From contig NC_079211.1 of assembly GCF_029633865.1 (NCBI RefSeq), positions 147,327,043 to 147,391,042 on the forward strand: a stretch of 64,000 nt of DNA, read 5' to 3'. The position numbers and the translations under genes are program-made. Below are positions 10,456-21,492 of the stretch, piece after piece. A model generated the notes under the pieces. The model was not told the DNA's origin, did not search any database, and saw only the letters and a program-made list of their open reading frames with translations. The DNA is from Lampris incognitus. Taxonomy: Eukaryota; Chordata; Actinopteri; Lampriformes; Lampridae. The stretch's first letter is position 1; the number at the start of each line of letters is the position of its first letter.

Positions 10456-11186
10456 CCCCACACCGTTTTCTCCCAATTGTACCTGGCCAGGCAGCACAGT
10501 GGCACAGTGGTCAGCGCGGTCGCCTCACAGCAAGAAGGTTCTGGGTTCGAGCCCCGGGGTAGTCCAACCTTAGGGGTCGTCCTGTGTGTGGAGTTTGCGT
10601 GTTCTCCCCGTGTCTGTGTGGGTTTCCTCCGGGTGCCCTGGTTTCCTCCCACAGTCCAAAGACATGCAGGTCAGGTGACTGTGTTTATGTCGGCCCTGTC
10701 CAGGGTGTCTCCCCGCCTGCCGCCCAATGACTGCTGGGATAAGCTCCAGAATCCCCGCGACCCTGAGAGCAGGTCCGGATAATGGATGGATGGATGTACT
10801 TGGCCAACTACCCCACTCTTCTGAGATGTCCTGGTCGCTGCTCCACCCCCCTGCCAATCTGGGGAGGACTGCAGACTACCACATGCCTCCTCCCATACAT
10901 GTGGAGTCAACAGCCGCTTCTTTCCACCTGACAGTGAGGAGTTTCACCAGGGGGACGTAGCGCGTGGGAGGATCATGCTATTCCCCCCTCCCCCTGAACA
11001 GGCGCCTCGACCGCCCAGAGGAGGCGACCAGGACACATACCCACACCCGTCTTCCCACCCCGCAGACATGGCCAATTGTATCTGTAGGGATGCCCGACCA
11101 AGCCGGAGGTAACACAGGGATTTGAACCGGCGATCCCCGTGTTGGTACACAATGGAATAGACTGCCACGCTACCCGGACGCCCCTC
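10456..11186 (-). mobile_element. SINE-1 copy split by a SINE-2
   Basis: The tail part (TTTTCTCCCAATTGTACC) precedes position 10490. The rest resumes at about 10797 with GTACTTGGCCAACTACCCC and continues to the head, with B-box GGATTTGAACCGGCGATCC and GCTACCCGGACGCCCC. The body is otherwise close to the other SINE-1 copies. Confidence 0.9.
10492..10796 (+). mobile_element. SINE-2 copy nested in SINE-1
   Basis: It starts GCAGCACAGTGGCACAGTGG, has the B-box GGTTCGAGCCCCGGGG, and ends with (ATGG)n. It is flanked by TGTACCTGGCCA on the left and TGTACTTGGCCA on the right, which is a 12-bp target-site duplication with one change. Confidence 0.9.
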
Positions 11187-11268
11187 ACATCATATCCTGA
11201 CTGGACGATTGTGCTTTTGCAGCAGTCCAGCAGAGCTAAAAGTTAGCTGGTCTGGATCATGGTCTGGA

Positions 11269-11508
11269 TCAGCGCTTCCCAACCCAGTCCTCAAGGACCC
11301 CCTATCCTGCAGCTTTTCATTGTAACCCTGCATAGGTAGCCCCGCTTGTACTTACTCAACCAATCATCTCACAACACTTAATTATGCGAGGTGTGCAGCA
11401 TCTGTCATTGCTGATTGGTTGAATAACTACAAACGGGTACCTATTCAGGGTTGCAAAGAAAATCTGCAGGAGAGGGGGTCCTTGAGGACTGGGTTGGGAA
11501 ACACTGAT
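11269..11508. mobile_element. MITE with long terminal inverted repeats
   Basis: The left end CAGCGCTTCCCAACCCAGTC and the right end GACTGGGTTGGGAAACACTG are inverted repeats, continuing inward with CTCAAGGACCCCC / GGGGGTCCTTGAG. The interior is about 170 bp. Such ends are typical of non-autonomous DNA transposons in fish. No clear target duplication was seen. Part of it was copied to 16.65 kb. Confidence 0.75.
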
Positions 11509-12030
11509 CGGGATCAGGTCCTCTGCTAACCGACGACCCGGAGAAGCAAACCAAGTGAGAGAATGCGAAGGGGAGGCTGAGAGAGAGAGAATAGATTTTG
11601 ACAACAACATTAATGAGGATTGTAATGTCTTCAAAAACACAATCTTTAACGTCTTTCAGATGCACTCACAAACATTTTTGGAAGAACCCCCCCCCACACA
11701 CACACACACACACACACATTCTACACACACACATTCTACACAGGTGGTACAGCTAAATGTGAGACAAATGTCGGATTGTGAGTGGATTAGATAGAAGCCG
11801 CGTTCATGAGGCGCTTCACATTTTTAAAAAGAAGGAAAGAATTCTCATTTTGTTGTCAGCTTGGTGATCTCAGGAAAACATCTTCAACACAACAGGCGGT
11901 CGGTCACATGACCTCACAAGGAACAGCGGAGACCCTCCATCCACCTGGTCCTCACACAATACTTAACCAACTCATCAGTGCAGCAGGGTTAACTAGCGTG
12001 TGTGTAAATGACCGCGGCGTTGGGGTTTGT
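11509..12030. other. Intergenic; (CA)n microsatellite at about 11694-11745
   Basis: This unique-looking sequence has short open frames only. A C-run followed by alternating CA with TTCTA interruptions lies at 11688-11745. Confidence 0.5.
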
Positions 12031-12300
12031 ACCGTCACCCCTAGTGAAAGGATTTGGGGTTCGCGCCTCACCCCTCCGTCCATGTGTTGCGCTGGTTCGA
12101 ATTGGTTTCCTCCAGCAGTGACAAGTTGCGTGTGGATGATGAATTGCAGACTAGATTACCCACACAGCTATAACGGGTTTATGAATGACTGTGAGTGAGG
12201 GCCCTGTAATGGATCGGTGATGAGTCCAGGGTGTTTCCATGAGATCTGCACAATGCATGCTGGGATAGACTCCAATCCCATTAGAGGAATGTAATTTGCA
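12030..12300 (+). mobile_element. Old diverged SINE-like 3' region
   Basis: Words such as GGTTCGCGCC, TGGTTTCCTCC, GGGCCCTGTAATGGAT and GCATGCTGGGATAGACTCC are those of an ancient SINE-2-type element, but the overall match is weak. Confidence 0.35.
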
Positions 12301-12500
12301 AAATGAATGAAGGACTCGTCATTTTTTTAGAGTGTATTTCCAAGTCGGTGAGAGCATTACATCTTTAGAGCCGGTCGTGTCTGGATGTAATGTGGCTGTA
12401 TTGATGTGAGACTAGATGTGGGGTGGGCTTTTGTTTATGGTAATATGGTGATATATTTAATAATATAGAGTTTCCAACGGTAAGACACTACACCCATCCT

Positions 12501-12862
12501 TCCATCCATTACCCGAACCGCTTATCCTGCTCTCAGGGTCGGGGGGGATGCTGGAGCCTATCCCAGCAGTCATTGGGCGGTAGGCAGGGAGACACCCTGG
12601 ACAGGCCACCAGGCCATCACACAGGGCCGACATACACACACACACACACGCACACGCACACACACATTCACACCTAGGGGCGGTTTAGTACAGCCGAGTC
12701 ACCTGACCTACATGTCTTTGGACTGTGGGAGGAAACCGGGGCCCCCGGAGGAAACCCACGCAGACACGGGGAGAAGATGCAAACTCCACACAGAGGACGA
12801 CCTGAGACGACCCCCAAGGTTGGACTACCCCGGGGCTTGAACCCAGGACCTTCTTGCTGTGA
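12501..12862 (-). mobile_element. SINE-2 copy, head truncated
   Basis: The tail TCCATCCATTACCCGAACCG is at the left and the body reads to CCAGGACCTTCTTGCTGTGAG at the right. The last ~35 bp of the tRNA head are missing. A (CA)n run lies at 12630-12666. This copy has the same rare TTACCCGAACC variant as the 62-bp insert at 10204-10267. Confidence 0.85.
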
Positions 12863-13244
12863 GATTCATATATCAAAGATGTGAATCAAAAGTGGAGTTT
12901 GGGAGCTGCATGACAATGGATTACAATGGTTCTCAATCCGGTGCTTGGGTACCACCAGTACTATGGATGGATTACTGAACGGGCCTACTGGGCACAGGAC
13001 CAGGTGGCCGGGGGGGGGGGGTCCCTAAGCCAGAGTCTTAGCATGAGGTTGCTGTTAGTAACACCAGCTTGCTGTCACTACTTTTTTTTCAGGCTATTTA
13101 TTTGTTGATATAAGGGTATCTGGTCTCATATTTGTGTTTGAAGGAGGTGTATTTTGTTTATGTGCCATTTGCCATAATTGAGTGTTACTGCAGGGTCAGG
13201 GTGGGCTGGGGGATCTCTTAAGTTGTCCTTACTCAGGGGCCCAT

Positions 13245-13610
13245 TGACTGTGTTTACATGCACAGTTAAGTCGAGCTACGGTTATAGCTCGACTAGGCCA
13301 TGTAATTGGACTACTGTTGTTGTCCCAGTATACAAGAACTGGGGGGGGGGTCGATTTACTTATGCCCCCTTCAGCTGGTTGCTATTGGACCGTGGGAACT
13401 ATGGATCATGCACAGAATGCCAAGGCCAGTTTGTGGCTGATTGAAGTGTATACATGCCGGAGTAAACTGATCCCCAACCGCGTTATCTAGGCATGTTAGT
13501 CTGACTTTGGGAAATTCCATTTAGTACAATTTCAGTCGGACTAACGTGTTTACATGTATTTTAAAAGTCCAGTTTGAGTCGGACTAACACAGTAAATCGA
13601 CTTTTTCTAA
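13245..13610. mobile_element. MITE-like element with TGTTTACATG-containing ends
   Basis: The left end has GTGTTTACATGCACAGTTAA followed by GTCGAGCTACGG. The right end has GTGTTTACATGTATTTT and a string of GTCGGACTAAC words in inverted or rearranged order. This resembles a common fish MITE type. The exact ends are uncertain. Confidence 0.45.
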
Positions 13611-13635
13611 CATCATTTGAACGTACTGAGTGTCT

Positions 13636-13908
13636 CATCATCTGTCCCTGACCAGTGCTGCATCATCTGTCCCTGACCAGTACTGCATCATCTGTCCCTG
13701 ACCAGTAATGCATCGTCTGTCCCTGACCAGTAATGCATCATCTGTCCCTGACCAGTAATAGATCGTCTGTCCCTGACCAGTACTGCATCATCTGTCCCTG
13801 ACCAGTAATGCATCGTCTGTCCCTGACCAGTAATGCATCATCTGTCCCTGACCAGTACTGCATCATCTGTCCCTGACCAGTGCTGCATCATCTGTCCCTG
13901 ACCAGTAC
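13636..13908. repeat. 25-bp minisatellite, 11 copies
   Basis: Tandem array of CATCATCTGTCCCTGACCAG plus TACTG. All 11 units keep CTGTCCCTGACCAG unchanged. Variation is confined to two spots: CATCA/CATCG/GATCG and TACTG/TAATG/TGCTG. Confidence 0.97.
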
Positions 13909-14820
13909 GGCTGACTTTTCTAGTCCACCAGGTAGTTAATTACATACCCCTGTTGACCCGGTGTAAAACCTCCCTGACTGGAGGCTGGATAACTGGAGCA
14001 GCAGGTGGATGTCCTGAACCACCTGGTAGAATAGAAAACCAGCAGTACTGCTGGTATCTCATTAGCTGATTAAGAACTGCTGCGGCCTTTTTTTGTTTTT
14101 TGCATTCACTTTCATGCCTCAAACACTCATCTGGCTGTCAGTATGTTAGTCAGTTGCTCTTCCTCTTTCGATTGAAAGCGAACTTGGAATGGGCAGAGGC
14201 CTTTGGCAGGAGGTCATCAGGCCAGCAGGCAGTTATATCTGCTGACCACCTGGGAAAAATACAAAACAAAATGAAAATGAAACGCAAAAAAAAAGAAGAA
14301 AAAGACATGACTAACTTAGTGATTTGCGCTGTTGTTGACACTGGATTTCCGAGTCTTAATTCAGGTTTAAGAGGAACTGCAACGTCCCCGGTGCACTCAT
14401 AATATAGACGTGACTAGGTTAGATCGGTTGTTACTCATCTTTTCTATTCATTGTTTTATAATAGAAATGACTGCTCGTAGTCTGCTGCATTAGTTTCCCT
14501 TTTGTAGGTTTATTAAGTTACTGAACTCAAACACGGTTATTTCTCTCCGAGGACTAATGGCGTTTGCCACAAAAGGGATAATGTAAGTAAAACTTGTGTA
14601 TTAAAAATTTATTTTTGATCCCATGTGTCATTTCAAGACATCCTAAAATGAGATGTGCTGGATTAAGTTAGGACAGTGTTTCGTTGATAATTAGAAAATC
14701 CTAATTAAGTATGATGAAATCTCCAGAGTGGGCATTTCCCCTCTTAATAGAGAAGGGTGTAGAGTCCCCCCCCCCCCCGAAAAAGGATGTGGCACATGGT
14801 CAGTGACCTGTAGCCTGAGA
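13909..14820. other. Intergenic; no gene recognised
   Basis: Only short open frames and A-rich tracts occur (for example at 14270-14310). No recognisable protein or repeat family. Confidence 0.4.
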
Positions 14821-14825
14821 TTCTG

Positions 14826-15308
14826 CTTCCAGTTTGGGAAAACAGCGGCATGAATTCACGTTTGCAGCGGCCTCACCCAGTACCATTATGGGAAGATGGC
14901 AGCACAATCTTAGGTTTGCGGCCTCACCCAGTACCATTATGGGAAGATGGCAGCACGATCTTAGGTTTGCAGCCTCACCCAGTACCGCCCATACAGTGTC
15001 TTTGTCCACATCTTGGTTTGATGGCTGGGAGAGCTTGGTCTGCTGTGGCCTGTGGGCCCAGGGACCACGGCCCTGGCGGGAGCTGCACCCAAAGAGGAAA
15101 CACCGACAGGACACGGAAGCGGGGCAGGCTAAGCTAACTGCTAGCCCATGCAGGCCGGCCGTTCGGACAGTTATCCTGGCGTTCATTCTCTCGGACAGTG
15201 GTTTTTTCTTTTCTTTGTAGTTTGTATATATGTGTTCTTGTAGTTTTTATCTTTGTGTTGCACTGCTGTGGGCTGGGGGAAACGACAAAGTGTTCCTGAT
15301 TCCTGAGG
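14826..15308 (+). mobile_element. Family D repeat with a 58-bp internal tandem duplication
   Basis: Same start-to-tail order as the copy at 7742. The block from GCGGCCTCACCCAGTACC through GGGAAGATGGCAGCAC is present in two extra tandem units (about 14870-14990). It ends in AGTGTTCCTGATTCCTGA. Confidence 0.65.
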
Positions 15309-15340
15309 TACCACAGCCACTGCTAACATCTTAGTGCATA

Positions 15341-15553
15341 CGGCATGGTGGCCCAGTGGTTAGCGCGGTCGCCTCAAAGCAGGAAGGTCCTGGGTTCGAG
15401 CCCCGGGGTAGCCCAACCTTGGGGGTTGTCCCAGGTCATCCTCTGTGTGGAGTTTACATGTTCTCCCCGTGTCTGCGTGGGTTTCCTCCGGGTGCTCCGG
15501 TTTCCTTCCACAGTCCAAAGACATGTAAGCCAGGTGAATCGGCCGTACTAAAT
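15341..15553 (+). mobile_element. SINE-2 5' portion
   Basis: The head GGCATGGTGGCCCAGTGG and B-box GGTTCGAGCCCCGGGG are followed by the body to GGCCGTACTAAATTAC. The tail is missing. Confidence 0.85.
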
Positions 15554-15555
15554 TA

Positions 15556-16340
15556 CAAGTCCCCCTTCATGCATTTATCCGGTTTCTATGTGCTCATTAA
15601 GTTCCTTCACTGAAGGATCGGTTGTAAATATGTTATTGCTTGTCTATTTTGTCTCCTCGGCACTTTTTGCATGTCCATCCGTCTGGAAACGGATCCCTGC
15701 TCTGATGCTCCTCACATTTCTCCCATCATTATTTTCTTTAAAACTCGTTTCCTCGTCTGAATCAAGGGTCTCTTTGGATAGGGGGCGCTGTACATCATTG
15801 TTAATTGTCTTTTTTTAGTGAATTTGATGGCAACATAAAGTCCTAACGTGCTGAGGCGAGGAGTAAAAACTAGGTCCCCATAGATGGCGTCTATTCACAG
15901 GTTTTTCTGGAGACTTCCGCCCTCAAAATTTGGTCAAATTCTTGTGATTTTTTTTTTTTTTTGGAGTCCACTTGAGGGGTTCCTGATAAGACAGGCTGTG
16001 GAAGCGATGCAGGTTCACCTCTATGTCTTTGACTAGTTGAAGGGTTTTTAGTCCTTCGTCCTTTGAGCTGGTTGGTTTAACCTCTAAACTTTCTATTATC
16101 AACGCTGAACAAAGACAGCAGCACAAGTTAAATACTGCACTTTACGAGGCCCGTCAAAAGCAATCAATAGACAAGGACAAAGAAAATCCCAGATCAACAA
16201 TTTCCCACCGCAAAGGTTGTTTCGTATCTTTATGCATGTCTGAACATGGCCGGTCACGTGGAACCAACATGTAGGTCAGACCATCGTTACTGTTTTATGT
16301 CGATGACACAGCAGATTATCAGACTCGAGCAAATGGAGGA
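15556..16340. other. Intergenic; no gene recognised
   Basis: Short frames only. A poly(T) run lies at 15948-15962. No motif or family recognised. Confidence 0.4.
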
Positions 16341-16574
16341 GAGCAAAGATGAATAAAAAGAAGAAGCAGGAGCCACACAAAAAAATCAAGCAAAATTTCC
16401 AAAGTCTGTGGCTATTTTCAGCCAAAACACGAAGAGAAAGCGGTGGTCTACGAGCACTTGGAAGCTGAGCTTACTTCTGACAGCAGCACAGCTTCCGGGC
16501 TGCGGCGCCTCCGCGGGAAGCATCCGGACTACACCCCTATCATTTTTTATGATGGGTGTCTTTCAGAACAACGC

Positions 16575-16651
16575 AGGTCACCTTACATTAAAAGATGTAG
16601 TAAAATGGACAGTGTAAGAACACGTGGACCAGAGATGGGAAAAGCATCTCA
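16575..16651. repeat. 76-bp duplicated segment, copy 1
   Basis: It starts GGTCACCTTACATTAAAAGA and ends AAAGCATCTC. It is repeated at 16847-16922 with about two differences, separated by DNA also found at 11.37-11.56 kb. Confidence 0.9.
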
Positions 16652-16846
16652 CAGCACTTAATTATGCGAGGTGTGCAACATCTGACATAAGTCACTGCTG
16701 ATTGGTTGAATAACTACAAACAGGTACCTATTCAGGGTTGCAAAGAAAATCTGCAGGAGAGGGGGTCCTTGAGGACTGGGTTGGGAAACACTGATCGGGA
16801 TCATGTCCTCTGCTAACCGACGACCCAGAGAAGCAAACCAAGTGAG
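16644..16846 (+). repeat. About 200-bp block duplicated from the 11.37-11.56 kb locus
   Basis: It contains the right part of the MITE at 11269-11508 and also about 50 bp of its non-repetitive right flank (CCTCTGCTAACCGACGACCC through GCAAACCAAGTGAG). The match is therefore not simply two copies of one MITE. Confidence 0.85.
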
Positions 16847-16922
16847 GTCACCTTACATTAAAAGATGTAGTAAAACGGACAGTGTAAGAACACGTGGACC
16901 AGAGATGGAGAAAGCATCTCGT
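16847..16922. repeat. 76-bp duplicated segment, copy 2
   Basis: Second copy of 16575-16651. It continues into GTAAGGAAGGCGATGTG, probably the original downstream sequence. Confidence 0.9.
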
Positions 16923-17429
16923 AAGGAAGGCGATGTGACATTACAGTGGCTCTCAAATGAACATTTAGAAAAACTGTTCCCTTATCCGATTAACTGGATC
17001 TATTGCCTGAATAATCATTAGTCACAAGTGACAGCCCTACACTGTTTATTCATTTAGTTTTGGGGGGTTTACGTTGTTTACTCGGATTCAGAGGTAGGAG
17101 AATTTTCTCAACCCGTGCAGGAACACTTCACCCTTCAGTTTATCACAAACACCCAAATTCAACACGTCTGGTTTTCACTGGACAGGAAAGGTATGAACAA
17201 TTACCTGGAAAGTAACCCCTACCTAGAACCGTCAGACGAATGAAGTGAAGTAAAAACTACCAACATTTGCCTCTGAGACGTAGTGGAGTAGAAGTACAAA
17301 GTTGCTTAACATGGAAATGCTCAAGTAAATTACAGGTACCTCAGGTTTGTACCTCGGTACTTAGTGACATGACGCCGCTGGTGGTTAGTCGTGTTGACTG
17401 GGTTGTCGTCGTGTCTGTTTCCTGGAAAT

Positions 17430-17720
17430 GAGCTCTCCTCTCAGATGTACAGAGCTGCACAGACCTTCAGGCGCCTTATCGCTCGTTCAACACGAATGGG
17501 GACGTTTGCGAATGCGTCGTGTGCGACGCACAGCGACCTCCCAGGGGATGGCGCCGTTGTCAAGCCACGTGTAATGGTTGCTCCGCTGGAGTAGCTGGGG
17601 TCCTCCGCTGCTGGGTCTGCCCGCCGTGTTTGGGCATCGTGGAAGTCTTTGAAACAGGACCTGGCTCCTCAGGAACCTGCATGTCACCAGACTCGTCCAT
17701 CGTTGTGACACGATGAGTCA
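17430..17720 (-). pseudogene. DDE_Tnp_4-like (Harbinger/ISL2EU-type) transposase fragment
   Basis: The minus strand at about 17450-17520 reads DAFANVPIRVERAIRRLKVC in one frame. The pattern IRVERAIRRLK matches the conserved (I/V)HVERAIGRLK block near the C-terminus of DDE_4 transposases. The surrounding frame is broken and no termini were seen. Confidence 0.4.
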
Positions 17721-17779
17721 AGATGAGTTCTGATGAAAAGGTGTTGAGTAAGGCTTATCCAGCGTTGGCTTCTTCTTCT

Positions 17780-18428
17780 TCTTCTTTCTTTCTTTCGTTT
17801 TTTTTTTTGTAAATATATTTTATTGATTTTCAGCTTTTTTTTAACCCCACGAGAATTACAAAACATGTACGACGTCAAATCAACCACTCATTCCTGATAC
17901 AGAGTATTATTCATCACACCCCACCCGCCCACCCACTCATAGGATCACGGGTCACAGAGTACATTTAGGTAAAGAAGGGAAAACATAAGATAATCAAATA
18001 ATTGTATGAATTATTCGAAGAAAAGGTGAAGGGAGAGAGGGAAAACAGGAGGGGGGAAATGCTCATTACTGTAATAGGACATTTATGGCTTCCACCCTAC
18101 TCTTTCAAGGGGCTCCTGTAGAGCGTCATAGAAATCCAGAAAGGGCCTCTGTATCTCAGTGAAGGTTCCAGATGACCCTTTGAGTGTGTATTTAATTTTC
18201 TCCAGAGTTAAGAAATGCATAACATCTTTGACCCAACGAGAGAAGGGTGGAGGAGTGTGTTGCTCCCATTTTAAGAGGATCAAACGTCTTGCAAGCAGTG
18301 TGGTGAAAGCTATGATCACATGGGCTTTATGTGGCGAGAGAGCACGAGACTGCTGTGGTGTTAAACCAAAGAGAGCGCAGATTGGGTCCGGGTCAAACTG
18401 GGTTTCAAACATCTCACTAAAAGCTTTG
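17780..18428 (-). mobile_element. L1-type LINE 3' end (ORF2 C-terminus and 3' UTR)
   Basis: An open stretch from 18457 to 18083 on the minus strand contains FTTLLARRLILLKWEQHTPP, SRWVKDVMHFLTLEKIKYTL and FLDFYDAL. This matches the C-terminal end of fish L1 ORF2 proteins. The 3' UTR leads into a simple AAGAAAGAAG-type tail at about 17780-17800. The element is 5'-truncated, and a SINE-2 lies directly upstream. Confidence 0.75.
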
Positions 18429-18431
18429 AAG

Positions 18432-18786
18432 ATCCATCCATTCATTATCCACACCACTTATCCCGCTCTCAGGGCCGTGGGGATGCTGGAGCCTATCCCA
18501 GCAGTCATTGGGCAGCAGGTGGGCGGACACCCCGGACAGGCCGCCAGGCCATCACACAGGGCCCACACACACAGTCGTACCTAGGGACAGTTTAGTACGG
18601 CCGATTCACCTGACCTACATGTCTTTGGACTGTGGGAGGAAACCCACACAGACACGGGGAGAACACGCAAACTCTACACAGAGGACGACCCGGGACGACC
18701 CCCAAGGTTGGGCTACCCCGGGGGCTCGAACCCAGGACCTTCCTGCTATGAGGTGACTGCGCTAACCACTGCACCGCCATGCCGCA
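18432..18786 (-). mobile_element. SINE-2 copy, full length
   Basis: The tail CATCCATTCATTATCC is at the left and the head CACTGCACCGCCATGCCGC at the right. The B-box GGGCTCGAACCC is present. Confidence 0.9.
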
Positions 18787-18789
18787 TGC

Positions 18790-19985
18790 ACAAAGATGTT
18801 AGCGGTGTCTCCACAGCCACCGCTAACATCTCTGAAAATTCTCTGATATCCTTTGCCAGTCTAGCTTAAGTAAAATGTAGTGTGTGTACAACCTTCACTT
18901 GTATTAAGCCATGTTTAGCAGACGTAGACGATGTGTGTATCACATCTAAAATAGAGTCCCGTTGGTCTTCTGTTACAGCTGTCCCAAGATCAGAGTCCCT
19001 ACAAAGTTCCTACAGCCCTACACTGTTTATGTTCTTGTTTTGTGATTTGACCCTGAACACCGACAGTGGCTTCCAAAAGCCACCGACCGCTCTCAGCATT
19101 CACCAGCCGGGCGTAGATTCTGGAATAGATCAGAACTCTAATCATTCGAGCCAACCACAGCATACAATTTGCTATTAAGTGGTCGCTCGGTGTTGGATTT
19201 CCAAATCACCGTAGGCCGCATAACATACACGTCATCTATTCTAGGGGGTTCCCAAAGTTGTTCAAACCCCAGCATCCCCCTCTCAAAAGGCCTTGATGCC
19301 ATAAAGAAGAAGTCCCAGGGATCCCCTTAAGACTGTTGTAGGTAACATCGGAAAGATGAGTCATTTTGACGCAACCCCCCCCCTCCAAAAAAAAAAATTC
19401 CAGTCCCCCTCTTCCTTCCTTCCCATACCCCCTCCCTCCAAACCAGCTTCATACGTGTGAATGAGTTTAACCATCGTGACTGGCGAGTGCGCATCGTCGT
19501 CGATGTGTGGGGGAAATATTGTTTTCAGCCAAGCGTAGTGACGCCATCATAGATGCGGTGAAACCCTGTTTTACTCATAGCAGAGGTATTTCTAAAGGGC
19601 CCCGTTTCCAAAGTGCCGGGCTGCCCAGTATTTGCACACCGCACCGCGTATCTGACGTTGACATAGGGACTGTCCTTAGCCGCGTTTGTTTGTTTCATTT
19701 GGACCGATTGGATTTGAAGGGAACCGGATTGCAGACCCAGGAGACACCGGAGAGACCAGATCGTTTCACGGGACATTTCCCTGATGGAAACCTGTCGGTG
19801 CATGATGGGAATTTCACCCAACTACAACAAAACGGTGTTGAAAGAAAGTTACCTACAGCAACTTTAATGAGGAGACGTTCGTGGTTGTTTGTTTTATAAT
19901 CGTTATTCTGTTTCATGGTGGTTTAGCACTTGTCACCTCACAACACAACAACAGGGTCTACATGTTGTCCCATGTCCACGTGTCC
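18790..19985. other. Intergenic; no gene recognised
   Basis: A 130-codon frame at 19507-19899 (+) has no recognisable motif and no Kozak or splice support. Poly(C)/poly(A) tracts lie at 19373-19399. I see nothing assignable. Confidence 0.4.
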
Positions 19986-19989
19986 CCCC

Positions 19990-20190
19990 CCCCCCCACAG
20001 TCCAAAGAATGTTAGCAGCGTTAGCGCCGTGCTACGTTAGACGAAGTGGAGTCTCTAAATTGCCCATACGTGTTAATGGGTGTGGGTATGTGTGTGTATC
20101 TGCCCTTGTGCTGATGCATGCTGGGATAGACCCTGGCCCCCAGTGATCCTGAACTGGTAGAGATGGTGGATAATGCATGGATGGGTTTTC
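19990..20190 (+). mobile_element. Diverged SINE-2-like 3' half
   Basis: The words CACAGTCCAAAGAATG, CTCTAAATTGCCCATACGTG, GCATGCTGGGATAGACCC and GGATAATGCATGGATGGG occur in SINE-2 order, but with many changes. Confidence 0.5.
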
Positions 20191-20316
20191 GATTCTCCTG
20201 TCTAAGCCTGTTAAGGTGCTCTGAAACAGCTGTTAGAGCGCTTCGATATCAATGCTTTCAATAAGAAACCCCACAAAACGTGTATTTGTGTGTGAGTAGT
20301 TGAAAGAGGAAGGCCG

Positions 20317-20750
20317 GGGCGTCCGGGTAGCATAGCGGTCTATTCCGTCGCCTACCAACACAGGGATCGCCGGTTCGAATCCCCGTGTTACCTCCGGCTT
20401 GATCGGGTGTCCCTACAGACACAATTAGGCGTGTCTGCGGGCGGGAAGCCGGATGTGGGTATGTGTCCTGGTCGCTGCACTAGCGCCTCCTCTGGTTGCT
20501 CGGGGCGCCTGTTTGAGGGATGGGGAGGGGGAACTGAGGGGGAATAGCGTGATCTTACCACATGCGACGTCCCCCTGGTGAAACTCCTCACTGTCAGGTG
20601 AAAAGAAGCGGCTGGCGACTCCACATGTATGGGAGGAGGCATGTGGTAGTCTGCAGCCCTCCCCGGATCAGCAGAGTGGGTGGAGCAGCGACCGGGACGG
20701 CTCAGACGAGTGGGGTAATTGGCCGGGTACAATTGGGGAGGATTACTGTT
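20317..20750 (+). mobile_element. SINE-1 copy, full length
   Basis: It starts GGGGCGTCCGGGTAGCATAG. The A-box region is followed by the B-box GGTTCGAATCCCCGTG and the body runs to TGGCCGGGTACAATTGGGGA. This is the most complete SINE-1 head in the window. Confidence 0.92.
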
Positions 20751-20904
20751 GCTGACCAAAGCACCGCACAACGTCAAACCCAGCTTGGTGTGTTCAGGTT
20801 TTAAGGTAGAAACTGGTAAAGTGGACTTGATGAAAGTCTCGTCTACGCCGGCGTGAGGTCACACCGAGACTAAGAGGAGAAAGAAAGCCACTGTTATTTC
20901 CTTA

Positions 20905-21196
20905 TTGTCTTCTTGCAATGAATATGTCCTCTGCATTTAACCCTTCCTGTTGTATAGGAGCAGTGGGCAGCTGCAGCGCCCGGGGACCAACTCCAGTTCT
21001 TTCTTCCGCTGCCTTGCTCAGGGGCACAGATGGGAGTATTAACCCTAGCATGAATGTCTTTCTGATGGTGGGAGGAAACTCACGCAGACACGGGGAGAAC
21101 ATGCAAACTCCACACAGAAAGGACCTGGGACAGCCCGGGGTTCGAATCCAGGACCTTCTTGCTGTGAGGCAACAGCGCTAACCACTGGGCCGCCCC
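20905..21196 (-). mobile_element. SINE-3 copy
   Basis: Read on the minus strand, it begins with a SINE-2-like head (GGCGGCCCAGTGGTTAGCGC, B-box GGATTCGAACCCCGGG) and ends in a different tail containing GCGCTGCAGCTGCCCACTGC and GGGTTAAATGCAGAGGACAT. Two further copies lie at 48560 and 56545. Confidence 0.85.
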
Positions 21197-21415
21197 CAAA
21201 GGTTCAAAACGCCTTCAGTCATCACTGAAAATGATGAGGAAAATTACCAGCAGGTGAAATATTAACCGAAAATCTACTGTTGGTTCACAGGAAATGCTGA
21301 AAATGATTAAGATGCTGCAGTTTTTCCATTCATACGTAGGTTATCTGTGTTTTGTTTTTTTTTCATACAGGGAAGGACCTAAGGAATCATCCACCGCAAA
21401 CTTCCTTCTTTGCAG

Positions 21416-21424
21416 CTTTATAAA
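21416..21424 (+). promoter_or_regulatory. Probable TATA box of the cxcl13-like gene
   Basis: TTTATAAAC lies about 70 bp before the start codon at 21493. With initiation 25-30 bp downstream (around 21445-21455), the 5' UTR would be about 40-50 nt. Short 5' UTRs and TATA promoters are usual for inducible chemokine genes. The link is inferred from position. Confidence 0.55.
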
Positions 21425-21492
21425 CCACGTCTCCTTCATTCACTCTCAGATTCTCACATCCTCTTTAATGGTTAGTCATAATTAGCATCAGA

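Noticed and set aside
16341-16640. Possible BED-finger or other gene exon (open frames at 16408 and 16443)
   Set aside because: The frames are short and overlapping, lack zinc ligands in the right spacing, and run into a duplicated block.
20317-20400. tRNA genes suggested by A-box/B-box sequences in many places
   Set aside because: Each belongs to a SINE head with a long non-tRNA body. No sequence folds into a proper cloverleaf with matched acceptor stem as far as I can see.
21371-21381. NF-kB site GGGAAGGACC upstream of the chemokine
   Set aside because: It only partly fits GGGRNNYYCC, and such matches occur often by chance. Not listed without expression data.
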